Source: Comamonadaceae bacterium (lineage in GTDB: Bacteria > Pseudomonadota > Gammaproteobacteria > Burkholderiales > Burkholderiaceae_C). Taken from it: a DNA stretch of 64,000 bases. Location of the stretch: contig CANEXF010000010.1 of assembly GCA_947443645.1 (NCBI GenBank), positions 62,001-126,000 of the forward strand, written 5' to 3'. Positions 46,611-56,600 of the stretch are shown piece after piece; positions within the stretch are counted from its first letter, which is position 1, and each line of letters opens with the position of its first letter. The notes beneath the pieces were generated by a model. That model did not search any database. It worked only from the letters and a program-made list of their open reading frames with translations, and had not been told where the DNA came from. Both the position numbers and the translations under genes were made by a program.

Positions 46611-47591
46611 TTAATCCGGTTTGATGCGGGCCGTCTTGATGACGCGTGTCCAGGTATCTAGCTCGGTGCGCATGTAGCGGCTGAGTTCCTGCGGCGTGCT
46701 GGATATCGCCTCCTGGCCCTGCTTGTTGAGTTGCTGGCGGTATTCTGGATCTTCGGCAATCTTCACCATCTCGCCATTGATGCGCTGCACGATCGCGGGC
46801 GGCGTGCCGGCTGGCGCGAACAGGCCGTACCAGGAACTGGCCTCTATCCCGGGATAACCCAATTCATTGAGCGTCGGCACATTGGGCGCCGCATCGATGC
46901 GTTTGGGCGAGGTCACCGCCAGTGCGCGCAGGCGACCTGATGTCACGAATGGCAAGGTCGCCACAACGCTGCCAAACACCATCTGGGTTTCACCGGCCAG
47001 CACAGCCGTCGTGGCTTGCGGACTGCCCTTGTAGGCAACGTGCTGGATGTCGGTGCCGGTACGCAACTTGAACAACTCTCCGACCAGATGCAGGGGCGTG
47101 CCACTGCCGCCCGAGCCGTAGTTGAGCGCGTTCGGTTTGGCCTTGGCCAAGGCGATCAACTCCGCCACCGACCTGGCTGCGAATGTCGGATGGACCGCCA
47201 AGATCTGGTAGCCCTGCGCCACCATGCTGATGGGTGCAAAGCTGTTGATCGGGTCGTAGTTGACCTTGCCCAGGCCAGGCGTCATGGCCATATTGGCCAC
47301 AAAGCCCAGCATCAGCGTGTAACCGTCGGGTTTGGCCCTGGCCGCCTGCTCGGTTCCCAGGTTGCCGCCAGCGCCAGCCCGGTTGTCCACAATCACCTGC
47401 TGACCCAGCGACGATGACAGCCGCTGGGCCACCAGGCGACCCAGCGTGTCGTTGCCACCGCCTGGCGGATAGGGCACGATGAGCCGGATCACATGGGCCG
47501 GATAGGCGTCCTCTGCAAATGCGAACGTTGTCAGCGCTGTCAGTGCCAGCGCCAACAAGGTGCCCAATGCGGGCGAGCTCAAATATTTCAT
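46611..47591 (-). CDS. Tripartite tricarboxylate transporter substrate-binding protein (Bug/TctC family)
   Basis: YPAHVIRLIVPYPPGGGNDTLGRLVAQRLSSSLGQQVIVDNRAGAGGNLGTEQAARAKPDGYTLML. Confidence 0.95.
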   Translation of the reverse strand: MKYLSSPALGTLLALALTALTTFAFAEDAYPAHVIRLIVPYPPGGGNDTLGRLVAQRLSSSLGQQVIVDNRAGAGGNLGTEQAARAKPDGYTLMLGFVANMAMTPGLGKVNYDPINSFAPISMVAQGYQILAVHPTFAARSVAELIALAKAKPNALNYGSGGSGTPLHLVGELFKLRTGTDIQHVAYKGSPQATTAVLAGETQMVFGSVVATLPFVTSGRLRALAVTSPKRIDAAPNVPTLNELGYPGIEASSWYGLFAPAGTPPAIVQRINGEMVKIAEDPEYRQQLNKQGQEAISSTPQELSRYMRTELDTWTRVIKTARIKPD

Positions 47592-47673
47592 GCTTGTCTC
47601 CTGCCAGTTCGCTCGTATGGCGCTGTATTTTTTAAAAATTCAAAGTCTTGCGTGCGGGGCCCGGTCGCCGTGT

Positions 47674-48060
47674 TCAGCTTGCCGGAGCCGGCAACGGTGT
47701 CGCCTGGACGGCCTGTAGTAGCCAGCCCGACGCCGTCTTTTCCCAAACCGCCAGGTAGGAACTGGCGACTTCCCGGCGCGCCTGGCCGCGCAGCACCGTG
47801 GCTTTCATGACCGCGCTGACCAGCCCCACAGAATCCAGCAGCTTGACGCTGGGCGCTACAAAAGCCAGGGCCTCATAACGCAAGGCGCCGCTGGACAGCT
47901 GCAGCAGATAGCTGTCCTTGCTGTCCCTGACGCCCGTGGAATGCAGGTAGACCAGCGAATCGGACATCAGCAGGCCCAGCTTGAGCGTGTCGCCGTCCAG
48001 CATCGCCAGCCGTCTGGCCTCTTCAGCCGCCAGCAACAAGGCTTCATCAGCAACCGACAT
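47674..48060 (-). CDS. NTF2-like/SnoaL-like family protein
   Basis: ARRLAMLDGDTLKLGLLMSDSLVYLHSTGVRDSKDSYLLQL...SSYLAVWEKTASGWLLQAVQATPL. Confidence 0.75.
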   Translation of the reverse strand: MSVADEALLLAAEEARRLAMLDGDTLKLGLLMSDSLVYLHSTGVRDSKDSYLLQLSSGALRYEALAFVAPSVKLLDSVGLVSAVMKATVLRGQARREVASSYLAVWEKTASGWLLQAVQATPLPAPAS

Positions 48061-48063
48061 GAC

Positions 48064-48915
48064 TCAGGCCTGAGGCACGTCGTGGGCAATGCTGTTGGAC
48101 AGCACGCCAACCTTGCCAACTTCGACCTCAACATGGTCGCCCGGCTTCATCCAGACCGGCGGCGTGCGCTTGGCGCCTACGCCACCCGGCGTGCCCGTCA
48201 CGATCACGTCGCCGGGTTGCAGCGAGGTGAAGGTCGAGATGTATTCAATCAGCACCGGGATCTTGAAAATCATGGACTCGGTGGTGGTCCGCTGCATGAC
48301 CTGACCGTTCAGGCGCGTTTCAAGCGTCAGCTCTTCGCCGTCGGCAATCTCGCCGCGCGTGACCATCCACGGTCCGAAAGCGCCTGTAGCGGTGAAGTTT
48401 TTGCCGGCAGTGAACTGCAGCGTGTGCTTTTGCCAGTCGCGGATAGAGCCTTCGTTGTAGGCGCTGTAGCCCGCCACATGCTCCCATGCGTCAGCCTCGC
48501 GAATACGCCGGCCAGCCTTGCCGATCACGATGGCGATCTCGCCTTCGTAGTCGAACTGGACAGACTCCGGCGGCAACAGCATGGGCTGCAGATGCGCCGT
48601 CTGCGATTCGGCCACGCGCATGAACAGCAGCGGGTGCTGGGTCTTGTCGCGCTGGGTCTCTATGCGGTGCTCCTCGTAGTTGTGGCCTACGCAAAAGATT
48701 TTCCCGGGCTCAGGAATGACGGGTAAAAACGTAATCTCACCGAGCTGCAAGCTGGGAACTTGACCTGCGGCCGCCGCTGCAATTTCTTCCAGCTTGCCGG
48801 CCTGCAGTGCGCTCAGCAGGGTTGGATACAGCTGGCTGTGCAAAGGCGTGATGCCGGCGTCGGTGCTCATGCCCCAGCCAGGCTGGCCTTGGTGAAGGTA
48901 ACTGATCAGTTTCAT
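48064..48915 (-). CDS. Fumarylacetoacetate hydrolase family protein
   Basis: KIFCVGHNYEEHRIE...YEGEIAIVIGKAGRRIREADAWEHVAGYSAYNEGSIRDWQ...GDVIVTGTPGGVGAKRTPPVWMKPGD. Confidence 0.94.
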   Translation of the reverse strand: MKLISYLHQGQPGWGMSTDAGITPLHSQLYPTLLSALQAGKLEEIAAAAAGQVPSLQLGEITFLPVIPEPGKIFCVGHNYEEHRIETQRDKTQHPLLFMRVAESQTAHLQPMLLPPESVQFDYEGEIAIVIGKAGRRIREADAWEHVAGYSAYNEGSIRDWQKHTLQFTAGKNFTATGAFGPWMVTRGEIADGEELTLETRLNGQVMQRTTTESMIFKIPVLIEYISTFTSLQPGDVIVTGTPGGVGAKRTPPVWMKPGDHVEVEVGKVGVLSNSIAHDVPQA

Positions 48916-48993
48916 GCGGTGCTTTCTTTTTAAAAATGAAAATCGATGTTCTTAAATCGGTGTTCTTGTATGCCGCGCTTTGGCCCGCAGGCT

Positions 48994-50685
48994 TCAAGTG
49001 ATGCGGTGTTGAGGTGAGGAGAACTCACGCAGCAGCTGCGCTACGGCCTGGCTGTCGCCAGAATTATTCGCCTTGAGGTAAGCCATGACATAACGGTCGG
49101 GTCTGAGCAGCAAGGCGTCTGCGCCTGCACTGCGAATAGCTTTTTCGATCACACCATCGACATCCCGCAGCGTCGCGTCACGCGGGCCTTCAGACCTGTT
49201 GGCTGACGCGAGCGCTGGCGAAGCGCGCAGCAAGAAGTCATCGCTTTTAGCCACCACGCCAATGACTTTGCAAACCAGGCCCAGCGGCGCAAACGCTGCG
49301 AGCAAGTCCGTCGCATCAAAGCCATGCATGGCCAGCAGAGCAAAGTCGTGGCCCAAGACCTCGTCGAGCTTCACCTGCGTGCCGCCAGGCAACTCGACCT
49401 GGGGCTGCGACAACAATTGACCCGGCGGAACCAGTGCCGACTGAACTTGGCTAGCCACAAAAAAGCCCTGGAAAAACCGCGGTTTGGGTTTGAACTTGAG
49501 TTGCAGCACATAGTCCCGCACCGGTGGGTAGAGGCTGCAGAGCTTGAGCGCACCCTGCGACAGCATTGCAGCCAGAACCGACTTTGGCTGCATGAATGTG
49601 CCAATCCTCACGGCCATTTTGATAAGAGACCAGGCATGCGGCTTGCGCTCCTGCTCATAGCTTTGCAGCAGCGAGGCCGACATTCGGCCCTGCACCACGG
49701 CCGCCAGCTTCCAGGCCAGGTTGGCAGCATCGCGCACCCCGCTGTTCATGCCCTGCCCCGCAAACGGCGGCGTCAGGTGCGCTGCGTCGCCCGCCAGAAA
49801 AACGTGACCAGACTGCCAGCGCTCGGCAACACGCGCATGAAAGGCATAGACCACCTTGCGCGCGATGACCAGCTGCGCATCGGCCGGTTCACGCGCATGA
49901 ATCAGGCTACGCACCAGCGTGTCGTCCAGCATCTGATCGGGGTCCTCGCCTTCGTGCAGCATGAACTCATAGCGTAGCGTGCCGTCCGGCCCGGGCAGCC
50001 GTATCGCCGGTCTTGCCGGGTCGCAATAGGTACGGGTGTGACGAAATGCAGACTGACGGTCCAGAAGATCAACAATCAGCCACTTTTCGTCATAACTGCT
50101 CCCGGTGAGCTTGATGCCCAGCTGCTCCCGAACCGGGCTGCGGCCGCCATCGCAGGCGACCAGCCAGTTGCAGCTGATTCGCTTTGTCTGTCCGGCATGC
50201 GCAACCTCCAGATGCACCAGATTGCCCTGCTCGCCTTCATCACGAAAATGCTGCAACTCGTGGTCAAAGCAGATTGCAGATGACTCAAAGCGCTGCAGGC
50301 CATCACGCAACTGGGCAACCAGAAACTGCTGCCTGAAGGCATTGCGCTTGGAGAAACCATGCTCCACCACGCTGGGCTCAATCCGTGCAAATTCCTGGCC
50401 GCGCCAGGAGTAGTAATGCACGCCGTAGCCCTGCACCACGTGCGGCAACACCTGCTCAATCAGGCCGGCGGCCTGCACCGTTCGCAGGCTCTCGTCGTCA
50501 ATGGTGACCGCACGCGGCTCGCCGACGGTGTTGCTGCTGCGCTCAAGCACCAGCGTTTTGATGCCTTGAATGCCGAGCAGGTTGGCGAGAATCAGACCGG
50601 TCGGCCCGGCGCCCACAATCACCACCGGAAAATGCGTTTCGTCGACAAGTGGTGCGGCCGAAGTTGGCGCAAGCGGTGTGTTCAT
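48994..50685 (-). CDS. FAD-dependent aromatic hydroxylase, MhpA-like
   Basis: FPVVIVGAGPTGLILANLLGIQGIKTLVLERSSNTVGEPRAVTIDDESLRTVQAAGL...GHVFLAGDAAHLTPPFAGQGMNSGVRDAANLAWKLA. Confidence 0.92.
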   Translation of the reverse strand: MNTPLAPTSAAPLVDETHFPVVIVGAGPTGLILANLLGIQGIKTLVLERSSNTVGEPRAVTIDDESLRTVQAAGLIEQVLPHVVQGYGVHYYSWRGQEFARIEPSVVEHGFSKRNAFRQQFLVAQLRDGLQRFESSAICFDHELQHFRDEGEQGNLVHLEVAHAGQTKRISCNWLVACDGGRSPVREQLGIKLTGSSYDEKWLIVDLLDRQSAFRHTRTYCDPARPAIRLPGPDGTLRYEFMLHEGEDPDQMLDDTLVRSLIHAREPADAQLVIARKVVYAFHARVAERWQSGHVFLAGDAAHLTPPFAGQGMNSGVRDAANLAWKLAAVVQGRMSASLLQSYEQERKPHAWSLIKMAVRIGTFMQPKSVLAAMLSQGALKLCSLYPPVRDYVLQLKFKPKPRFFQGFFVASQVQSALVPPGQLLSQPQVELPGGTQVKLDEVLGHDFALLAMHGFDATDLLAAFAPLGLVCKVIGVVAKSDDFLLRASPALASANRSEGPRDATLRDVDGVIEKAIRSAGADALLLRPDRYVMAYLKANNSGDSQAVAQLLREFSSPQHRIT

Positions 50686-51479
50686 GAGGTTTCCATTTTT
50701 TTAGTCGCACGGGCTTTCATGCGCTGATCTTGCAGCCGACCCTCGACACGGCCAGCGGCGCTCTGCAGCCGGCTCAGCGTGGTCTTGCGCAAGCCAGCCG
50801 TCATGCTGGCGGCGGGCATCACGATGCTCAGGCTACCGAGCAGATGTTCGCCATCGCGCAAGGCCACGGCAAACCCCACGGCATCGGGGTCAACCTCGCC
50901 AGTTGAGATGCAGTAGCCCGCTTCGCGCATTTCACGCAATAACGGGCCAAGTTCCGTGAGGTTTCCGGGCAGGCCAGCCGCCACCATGGACGCGCCATCG
51001 CTGGCCAAAAGCTGCTTGAGCTGGGCCTGGGGCAGACAGGCCAAGATGATCTTGGAGGTCGCGCCGCGGTACAGCGGCATGGCGCGACCGCGCTCGTAGC
51101 TCACGGCAAGCGACGGAATCAGGCCCTTGACGGGGGTCGCCTGGTGAATACACATGACCTGGTTGGCGTGAAATCGGCATAGCAACACGGCACCGCCCGT
51201 ATCTTCCGCAAGTCGACCCAGCACATCCTGCGCAGCTTCCAGCAAGGGGTCCGCCAACCGGATTTGGCGGTCCAGCTCGACCACCATGGGCCCAAGCACA
51301 TAGCCACGCTCAGCCACGCGCTCCAGCAGGCCCACGCTGGTGAGCTGGCTCAGGTCCCGGTAAACGCTGGCGCGCGACACGCCAAGCTCGGTCATCAGCC
51401 ATTCAGGCGTGATGACCGGACGCGCCAGGTCAAAGAGTTTGAGGATGCGAAGCATCCGGTTAGTGCCAGCCATCAGCAT
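50682..51479 (-). CDS. IclR family transcriptional regulator
   Basis: RILKLFDLARPVITPEWLMTELGVSRASVYRDLSQLTSVGLLERVAERGYVLGP; IclR effector domain. Confidence 0.93.
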   Translation of the reverse strand: MLMAGTNRMLRILKLFDLARPVITPEWLMTELGVSRASVYRDLSQLTSVGLLERVAERGYVLGPMVVELDRQIRLADPLLEAAQDVLGRLAEDTGGAVLLCRFHANQVMCIHQATPVKGLIPSLAVSYERGRAMPLYRGATSKIILACLPQAQLKQLLASDGASMVAAGLPGNLTELGPLLREMREAGYCISTGEVDPDAVGFAVALRDGEHLLGSLSIVMPAASMTAGLRKTTLSRLQSAAGRVEGRLQDQRMKARATKKMETS

Positions 51480-51485
51480 GAAACC

Positions 51486-52316
51486 CTAGCTGCGCAAAAT
51501 GGCTTTGCCCCAGAGATTTAGCGTGCGCTCCTCATGCGGCCAAAGACCTGCGGGACGGTCAGGTGCGCACTGCTCGATTTCCGAGGAAATTTCAGCCAGG
51601 TTGCCATCCGGGTCACGCACCATGAAAAACACATCATTGCCCGGACCATGGCGGCCAAGGCCCCAGACAATAGGCTGCCGGATGGCGGCCATGTGGTCAC
51701 CCCATTGCTTCATGCTGTCCCAGTCAGGCGCTTCAAATGACTGGTGGTCAAAGCAGGATACAGGCGCGAAAAACAGCGCCAGCGCATGGTGCTGCGTATC
51801 GGTGCGCAAAAAGCAAGCGCGTAAAACGCCTTCGGGGTCTTTCACGGCATCGGACAGAACAAAGCCCAATTGCTGACTGTAAAAAGCAAGCATGGCCTCA
51901 AGATGAGGGGTGCGCAGCGCAAAGTGCTGCAGCGTCGCCGGTAGCTGGGTCATGTCGCTTTGCGACAGCTGCGCTGAAGGCGCCAGCGTGAACACCAGCT
52001 GGTTGCCGTCGGGGTCTCGCAGGCTGAGCGCCTGGCTCTGCCCCGCAAACGCTGGCGGCAAGGGTTCAGGCACCAGCAGCTGCACACGTGCCGCGAAACG
52101 CTCCCAGGCCTGCGGGCCTTGTAGCGCAAAGTGGGCGTAACAGAGCTGGTTGGCGGCGCCCGGCGACAGCTGGACCTCGCGCCCCGGGGCACTACAGCGG
52201 TAGCCGTCTCCAGCGGGCGCCATCACCATGCCATAGGCCGCGCAATAAAAGCGCGCTGCCTGAAGCGGATCCGGTGAATAAAGGTGAATGCATTGAAGCG
52301 CAGCTTGCAGTTCCAT
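51486..52316 (-). CDS. VOC-superfamily two-domain dioxygenase-like protein (type I extradiol type)
   Basis: LQHFALRTPHLEAMLAFYSQQLGFVLSD...HHALALFF...GPGNDVFFMVRDPDGNLAEISSEIE. Confidence 0.88.
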   Translation of the reverse strand: MELQAALQCIHLYSPDPLQAARFYCAAYGMVMAPAGDGYRCSAPGREVQLSPGAANQLCYAHFALQGPQAWERFAARVQLLVPEPLPPAFAGQSQALSLRDPDGNQLVFTLAPSAQLSQSDMTQLPATLQHFALRTPHLEAMLAFYSQQLGFVLSDAVKDPEGVLRACFLRTDTQHHALALFFAPVSCFDHQSFEAPDWDSMKQWGDHMAAIRQPIVWGLGRHGPGNDVFFMVRDPDGNLAEISSEIEQCAPDRPAGLWPHEERTLNLWGKAILRS

Positions 52317-52384
52317 GGGGACGGCTCTTGTAATAAATCAACCCCGCGACTGTCGCCTCGACCAGGACTCGTGTCAAACAATAT

Positions 52385-52399
52385 TCTCACCAGGTGAGA
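52385..52399. promoter_or_regulatory. Perfect 15-nt palindrome, candidate IclR-type operator
   Basis: TCTCACC-A-GGTGAGA in the divergent VOC/GST intergenic region, about 70 nt upstream of the VOC start codon. Confidence 0.45.
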
Positions 52400-52506
52400 C
52401 TAAAGACAAACGCAGCCAGCGCTTTTGGGGGCTGCTCAACACGATTTCAGGTTTTCTCTTAAAGTCCAGCAAACCATGCAAGGGCTTGGTTATAAAGGAA
52501 GAACCT

Positions 52507-53211
52507 GTGATTGACGTTTATTCATGGGCCACGCCCAACGGCCACAAAGTCCACATCATGCTCGAGGAATGTGGTTTGAAGCTGGGCCGCGACTGGCAAG
52601 CGATTCCAGTCAACATAGGCGGCGGCGACCAGTTCACGCCTGAGTTTCTGGCGATCAGCCCCAACAACAAGATTCCGGCCATGGTGGACCCGAATGGTCC
52701 GGACGGCAAGCCCATAGCCTTGTTCGAATCAGGTGCGATATTGCTCTACCTGGCTGCCAAAACCGGCAAACTGCTGCCCAAGACCGACAGGCTCAAGTTC
52801 CAGGTATTGCAATGGCTGATGTTTCAAATGGGTGGTGTCGGTCCCATGCTTGGCCAGGCCCATCATTTCAGAATTTACGCCCCCGAAAAAATTGACTACG
52901 CATTCAACCGTTACACCAACGAGGCCAAGCGGCTTTACGGCGTGATGGACAAGCAACTCGCGAGCAGCAAATTCATCGCCTGCAACCAGTACAGCATTGC
53001 CGATGTAGCGATTTTCCCGTGGTTGCGCAGCTGGGAAAACCAGGGCATTGACTGGGCGGATTACCCGCATCTTAAAAAGTGGTTTGATCTGATTGCCGCA
53101 CGGCCGGCCGTGCAACGCGGCGTGCAAGTGCTGGCAGACTTGCGCAAGCCGATCAGGGACGAGAAAGAGCGTGAAATTCTGTTTGGCAGCACCCAGTACC
53201 AAAAACGCTAG
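52507..53211 (+). CDS. Glutathione S-transferase / disulfide-bond oxidoreductase (YfcG-like)
   Basis: IDVYSWATPNGHKVHIMLEECGL...FTPEFLAISPNNKIPAMVDP...ALFESGAILLYLAAKTGKLLP; GTG start. Confidence 0.92.
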   Translation: MIDVYSWATPNGHKVHIMLEECGLKLGRDWQAIPVNIGGGDQFTPEFLAISPNNKIPAMVDPNGPDGKPIALFESGAILLYLAAKTGKLLPKTDRLKFQVLQWLMFQMGGVGPMLGQAHHFRIYAPEKIDYAFNRYTNEAKRLYGVMDKQLASSKFIACNQYSIADVAIFPWLRSWENQGIDWADYPHLKKWFDLIAARPAVQRGVQVLADLRKPIRDEKEREILFGSTQYQKR

Positions 53212-53219
53212 GGTAAGCG

Positions 53220-53699
53220 TCAGTTGTACTCGATGCTGATAAATCCTGGAACGGGCTGAGACACCGCGAATGTCAAAGCAACACCTCCGCTGACAACCAA
53301 CGATCCATCCGTATTTCTGGTGATACTGACGGTCGCGGCCGGAGCCGGTAGTATGGCGCTGACTGCCGCAGGTGGTACGACTGCTCCAGCCAAAACAACA
53401 CTTCCAGCTACCGGAACGGGCAATGTTACAGCGCCTGAAAGTACCCCTGAACCAAGATGCAGCAAGGGTACGACGTTGGGCAGTCCATTTGTTATTTCCT
53501 CTATCGTAACAACTGTCCCGACCAAAGCCGGCGCAGCAATGACAATGGATACGGACTCGATGACGGTCGCGTTAGCCGTACTCGACGCCGTCGCTGCAAG
53601 ACTCTGGCTATTCGCCATGATGCCAACCCCCGCAAGTAAGGCGCACAAAAAATTGACCCCAGTAATGCGGATGCGGGCGCTGCGCCTGTTATTTTTCAT
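53220..53699 (-). CDS. DUF4402-like exported subunit (subunit 3 of usher locus)
   Basis: Signal peptide, mature ATASSTANATVIESVSI..., C-terminus FISIEYN matching the other two subunits; ATG overlaps the usher stop (ATGAAAAATAA). Confidence 0.62.
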   Translation of the reverse strand: MKNNRRSARIRITGVNFLCALLAGVGIMANSQSLAATASSTANATVIESVSIVIAAPALVGTVVTIEEITNGLPNVVPLLHLGSGVLSGAVTLPVPVAGSVVLAGAVVPPAAVSAILPAPAATVSITRNTDGSLVVSGGVALTFAVSQPVPGFISIEYN

Positions 53700-56600
53700 C
53701 CTGCTCCTCCCGCTGAAGACTTGGTACTGGATTGGCTGCGATTTTGCCAAGTAAAAAATCCACGCCGTTGATGAATTTTCCGTCGGGCAGGATGGTGACC
53801 ATGCGCACGCCGGGATCCGTCAGATTGACTCGCCTCAATTGTTCCGGAGACACCCGCAATAAGTAGCGGCCCTGAGCAACGGCTGGAATGATGTAGTAGC
53901 CGTCGGAACTCGTTTTAATAGTGGACACGAGCCTGCGGTCTGTGTCAAGCAACTCCATTACTACGTCACCAATCCCGCGCTTGCTATTGTTTTCGAGCAG
54001 ATAAACCGTGCCGTCAATTTCACTGGTCAACACCACGGGAAAATCAAGTTCGGCGACATGGCCGGGGCGAGGCAGCAGGCGCACGCCTTTGCGCTGCGGC
54101 ACCCAGTACGGGTCTTCAAGCGTCTGCGTGTCAACGGCCAGGTCGACGTACTGCCGCGTCGGCAAGCGGTCCAGCCAGGCGATGCCGGAAGCATCTGTTC
54201 GCACCGGTGCACGGCTGCCATTGACCGTCATCGCAGCGTTCTCTATGGGTTCTTCGCCCGGGTCCATCACACCGTTGCCGTTGCTGTCCTGAAACACCCG
54301 CACCGATGCAGCGCCGCTGTCAGCCTTGGGTTGCGCGTCAAGCCGCCATATACCCTGGCGTGGCTCACGACCCATGGCAATGAAGAGTTGCACGCCTATG
54401 GTGTAAACGCCACTCGACGAATAGCTCGCGCTCAGGCCAAGTCCGTAGCTACCCAAGCTTTTGTTCAGACCGGCGGTGTAAACGGTTTCACTGTTGCTGA
54501 TCGAGCGCGCCACCCCAAGGTTGAGCAGATAACCTTCACCCAGGCGTCTGTCGCCTGCAAGCAAAACGGTGTCAAGTTTGGCCTGGGGCTTGAGGCTGTA
54601 AGCGAGCTGGCCGCTCAAGCCGGTCACGCCGACCCGGTAGCTCATCTGCAGCGCACCACTGGCCAGGGTCGTTCCACCAAAACGTTGCCAGGTCAGCTGA
54701 TTGGAAACCGAGGTACGGTTCACGTAGGCGGCGACCCGACCCGTCACGGCAAGATTGCTGCTACCCGACTTGAATTGGTCGCGCTGAACCTCCAGCGTCA
54801 CGGGCAAACGCGGCAGCCAGCCCGCCGGAATGGCGCCGTCGAGTCGCACCTTGTCGCGACTGCGCAAAGGATCAGTGCTGGGCAAAAAAATCTCGCTGGT
54901 GAAGTCCCGCAGCTGCATGTGGTTGTAACTCACAGCGATACCACCAAGCCTGGTTTTAAGGCCTGAATCGTTGAGCCAACCGCCATTGGGCGATCGGTAA
55001 AAATCGCTGCTGAAAATATAGGACTGCCAAAAAGCTCGCAGTCCCAGGTTGCCGTAATACTGTGCATTGGTCGCGGCGCTGCCGCTTGCACTTGTAGCGC
55101 CTGGCAAGGTCGGCAGACGCACAAAACCACCGGTGCCCGTCAAATATTTGCTGAGCCCCCATTCAAACTGCGCTACAGAACGCGACTGGCCTGAATTCTC
55201 CTGGTGTTGGGCCAAGCTGTAATAGAAGGCGCCGGCCGGCGTGCTGGACTGCTCGAGCAAAAAACTTTGCCTCTCGACGCGCTGCTGCCCGAGCGGCCCA
55301 TGAAACACCAGCCGAAAATCGTTCGGGCCATAGGCCAGCGGCTGGTCATCAAAGCTGTAGCGGCCATCAGCGCGCGAGGCCTGAAAACCGACCAGCGCTT
55401 CATTAAAATAGAGCTCCACGTCCCATCCTGGCGGCAGGTCGCCCTGCAAGGTATGCCGGTCAAAGCTGGTCGGCTGGGTGATGGGTCGGTTGCTCAGATT
55501 CAAGCCGTAGCCGGTACCGGTCGCAGTGCGGTTGGCGATATTGGCCACGCTGGGCACCGTGACGCCGCTGCCAAACATCACAGAGCTCGCGCTCAGCGGC
55601 CCAAGCAAATTGGTATCAGGGTCATGGCGCGCGAGCGTGAAACGAAAATCCGGCGTCGGATTCTGCCGTGAGCTGCTGAGAAACACCGCAGCTTCAGTGC
55701 CCAGTAGATCGCCTGTCAGGTAAGCGGTGTAATTGGCACTGGTCTGGCGGCTGCCATTGCCGGCCTTGAGTCCGAGGCCAAAGGTCTGGTCAATGAACGG
55801 CACACCGAACAAGCGGTAAGGCATGTCGTACTTCGGATAACCCGGGTCTTCATAGCCGGTTCGGGTGCCGACTCTGGCACCCAGACGCTCACGCTCCAGC
55901 CGCTCTTGCAGTGGCAAGCGCTCCCTGGGCTTGACCCGCAGCACGAGGCTGGACAAGTCCACCTCCAGATCAATTGGCAACCAGCGCGTCAACAGTGAAC
56001 TCGCAACATAAATATCGTCGCTTTGCAGCCTGACGAGCGCGGGGTCATAGACCTGTGTCTGCTCAGCAAGCGTGATGCGTGACTGGGCGACATCAAGACT
56101 GAAGCCCCTGGCCTGATTCAAGATATAGCCCTCGGCCACGCCCTGCTCAGGCTGCGCCCGTATCGCCAAGGTCAGCAATCTTGCGAGCTCGCCCAGCGGC
56201 AAAAAAGTTTCCCGGCCCGACTGGTAGCTTGTGATCGCATCTGTCAGCACATAGCTATCGAGCTGCACTTCCAGCAGGGCGAGCGTTCGCTCATCGGCGC
56301 TGCGCGGCGGCAACTGTGCAGTCACTAGCGGCGCCAATGCAGATTCAGCCACATTACCAGACAGCAGCGCAGCAGGCGGCAGGCGCGGCACCTGGGGAGC
56401 CGCAGAAACGGCGGCGCTTGGCGAGGTCGATGCCACGAGGGGGGGCGCGAACTCCAGCACCAGCCGATAGTCCTTGCCAGCCTCTGGTTTGACCGAAAAG
56501 ATTTTCGGTTCAACTTCACGCTTTAAGGCGAACTCCAGCTCCACGGCGTCGGCGTGAGCGCGTGAAGGCCTGATGGCCAGACTCTTTATCGACGGATGTG

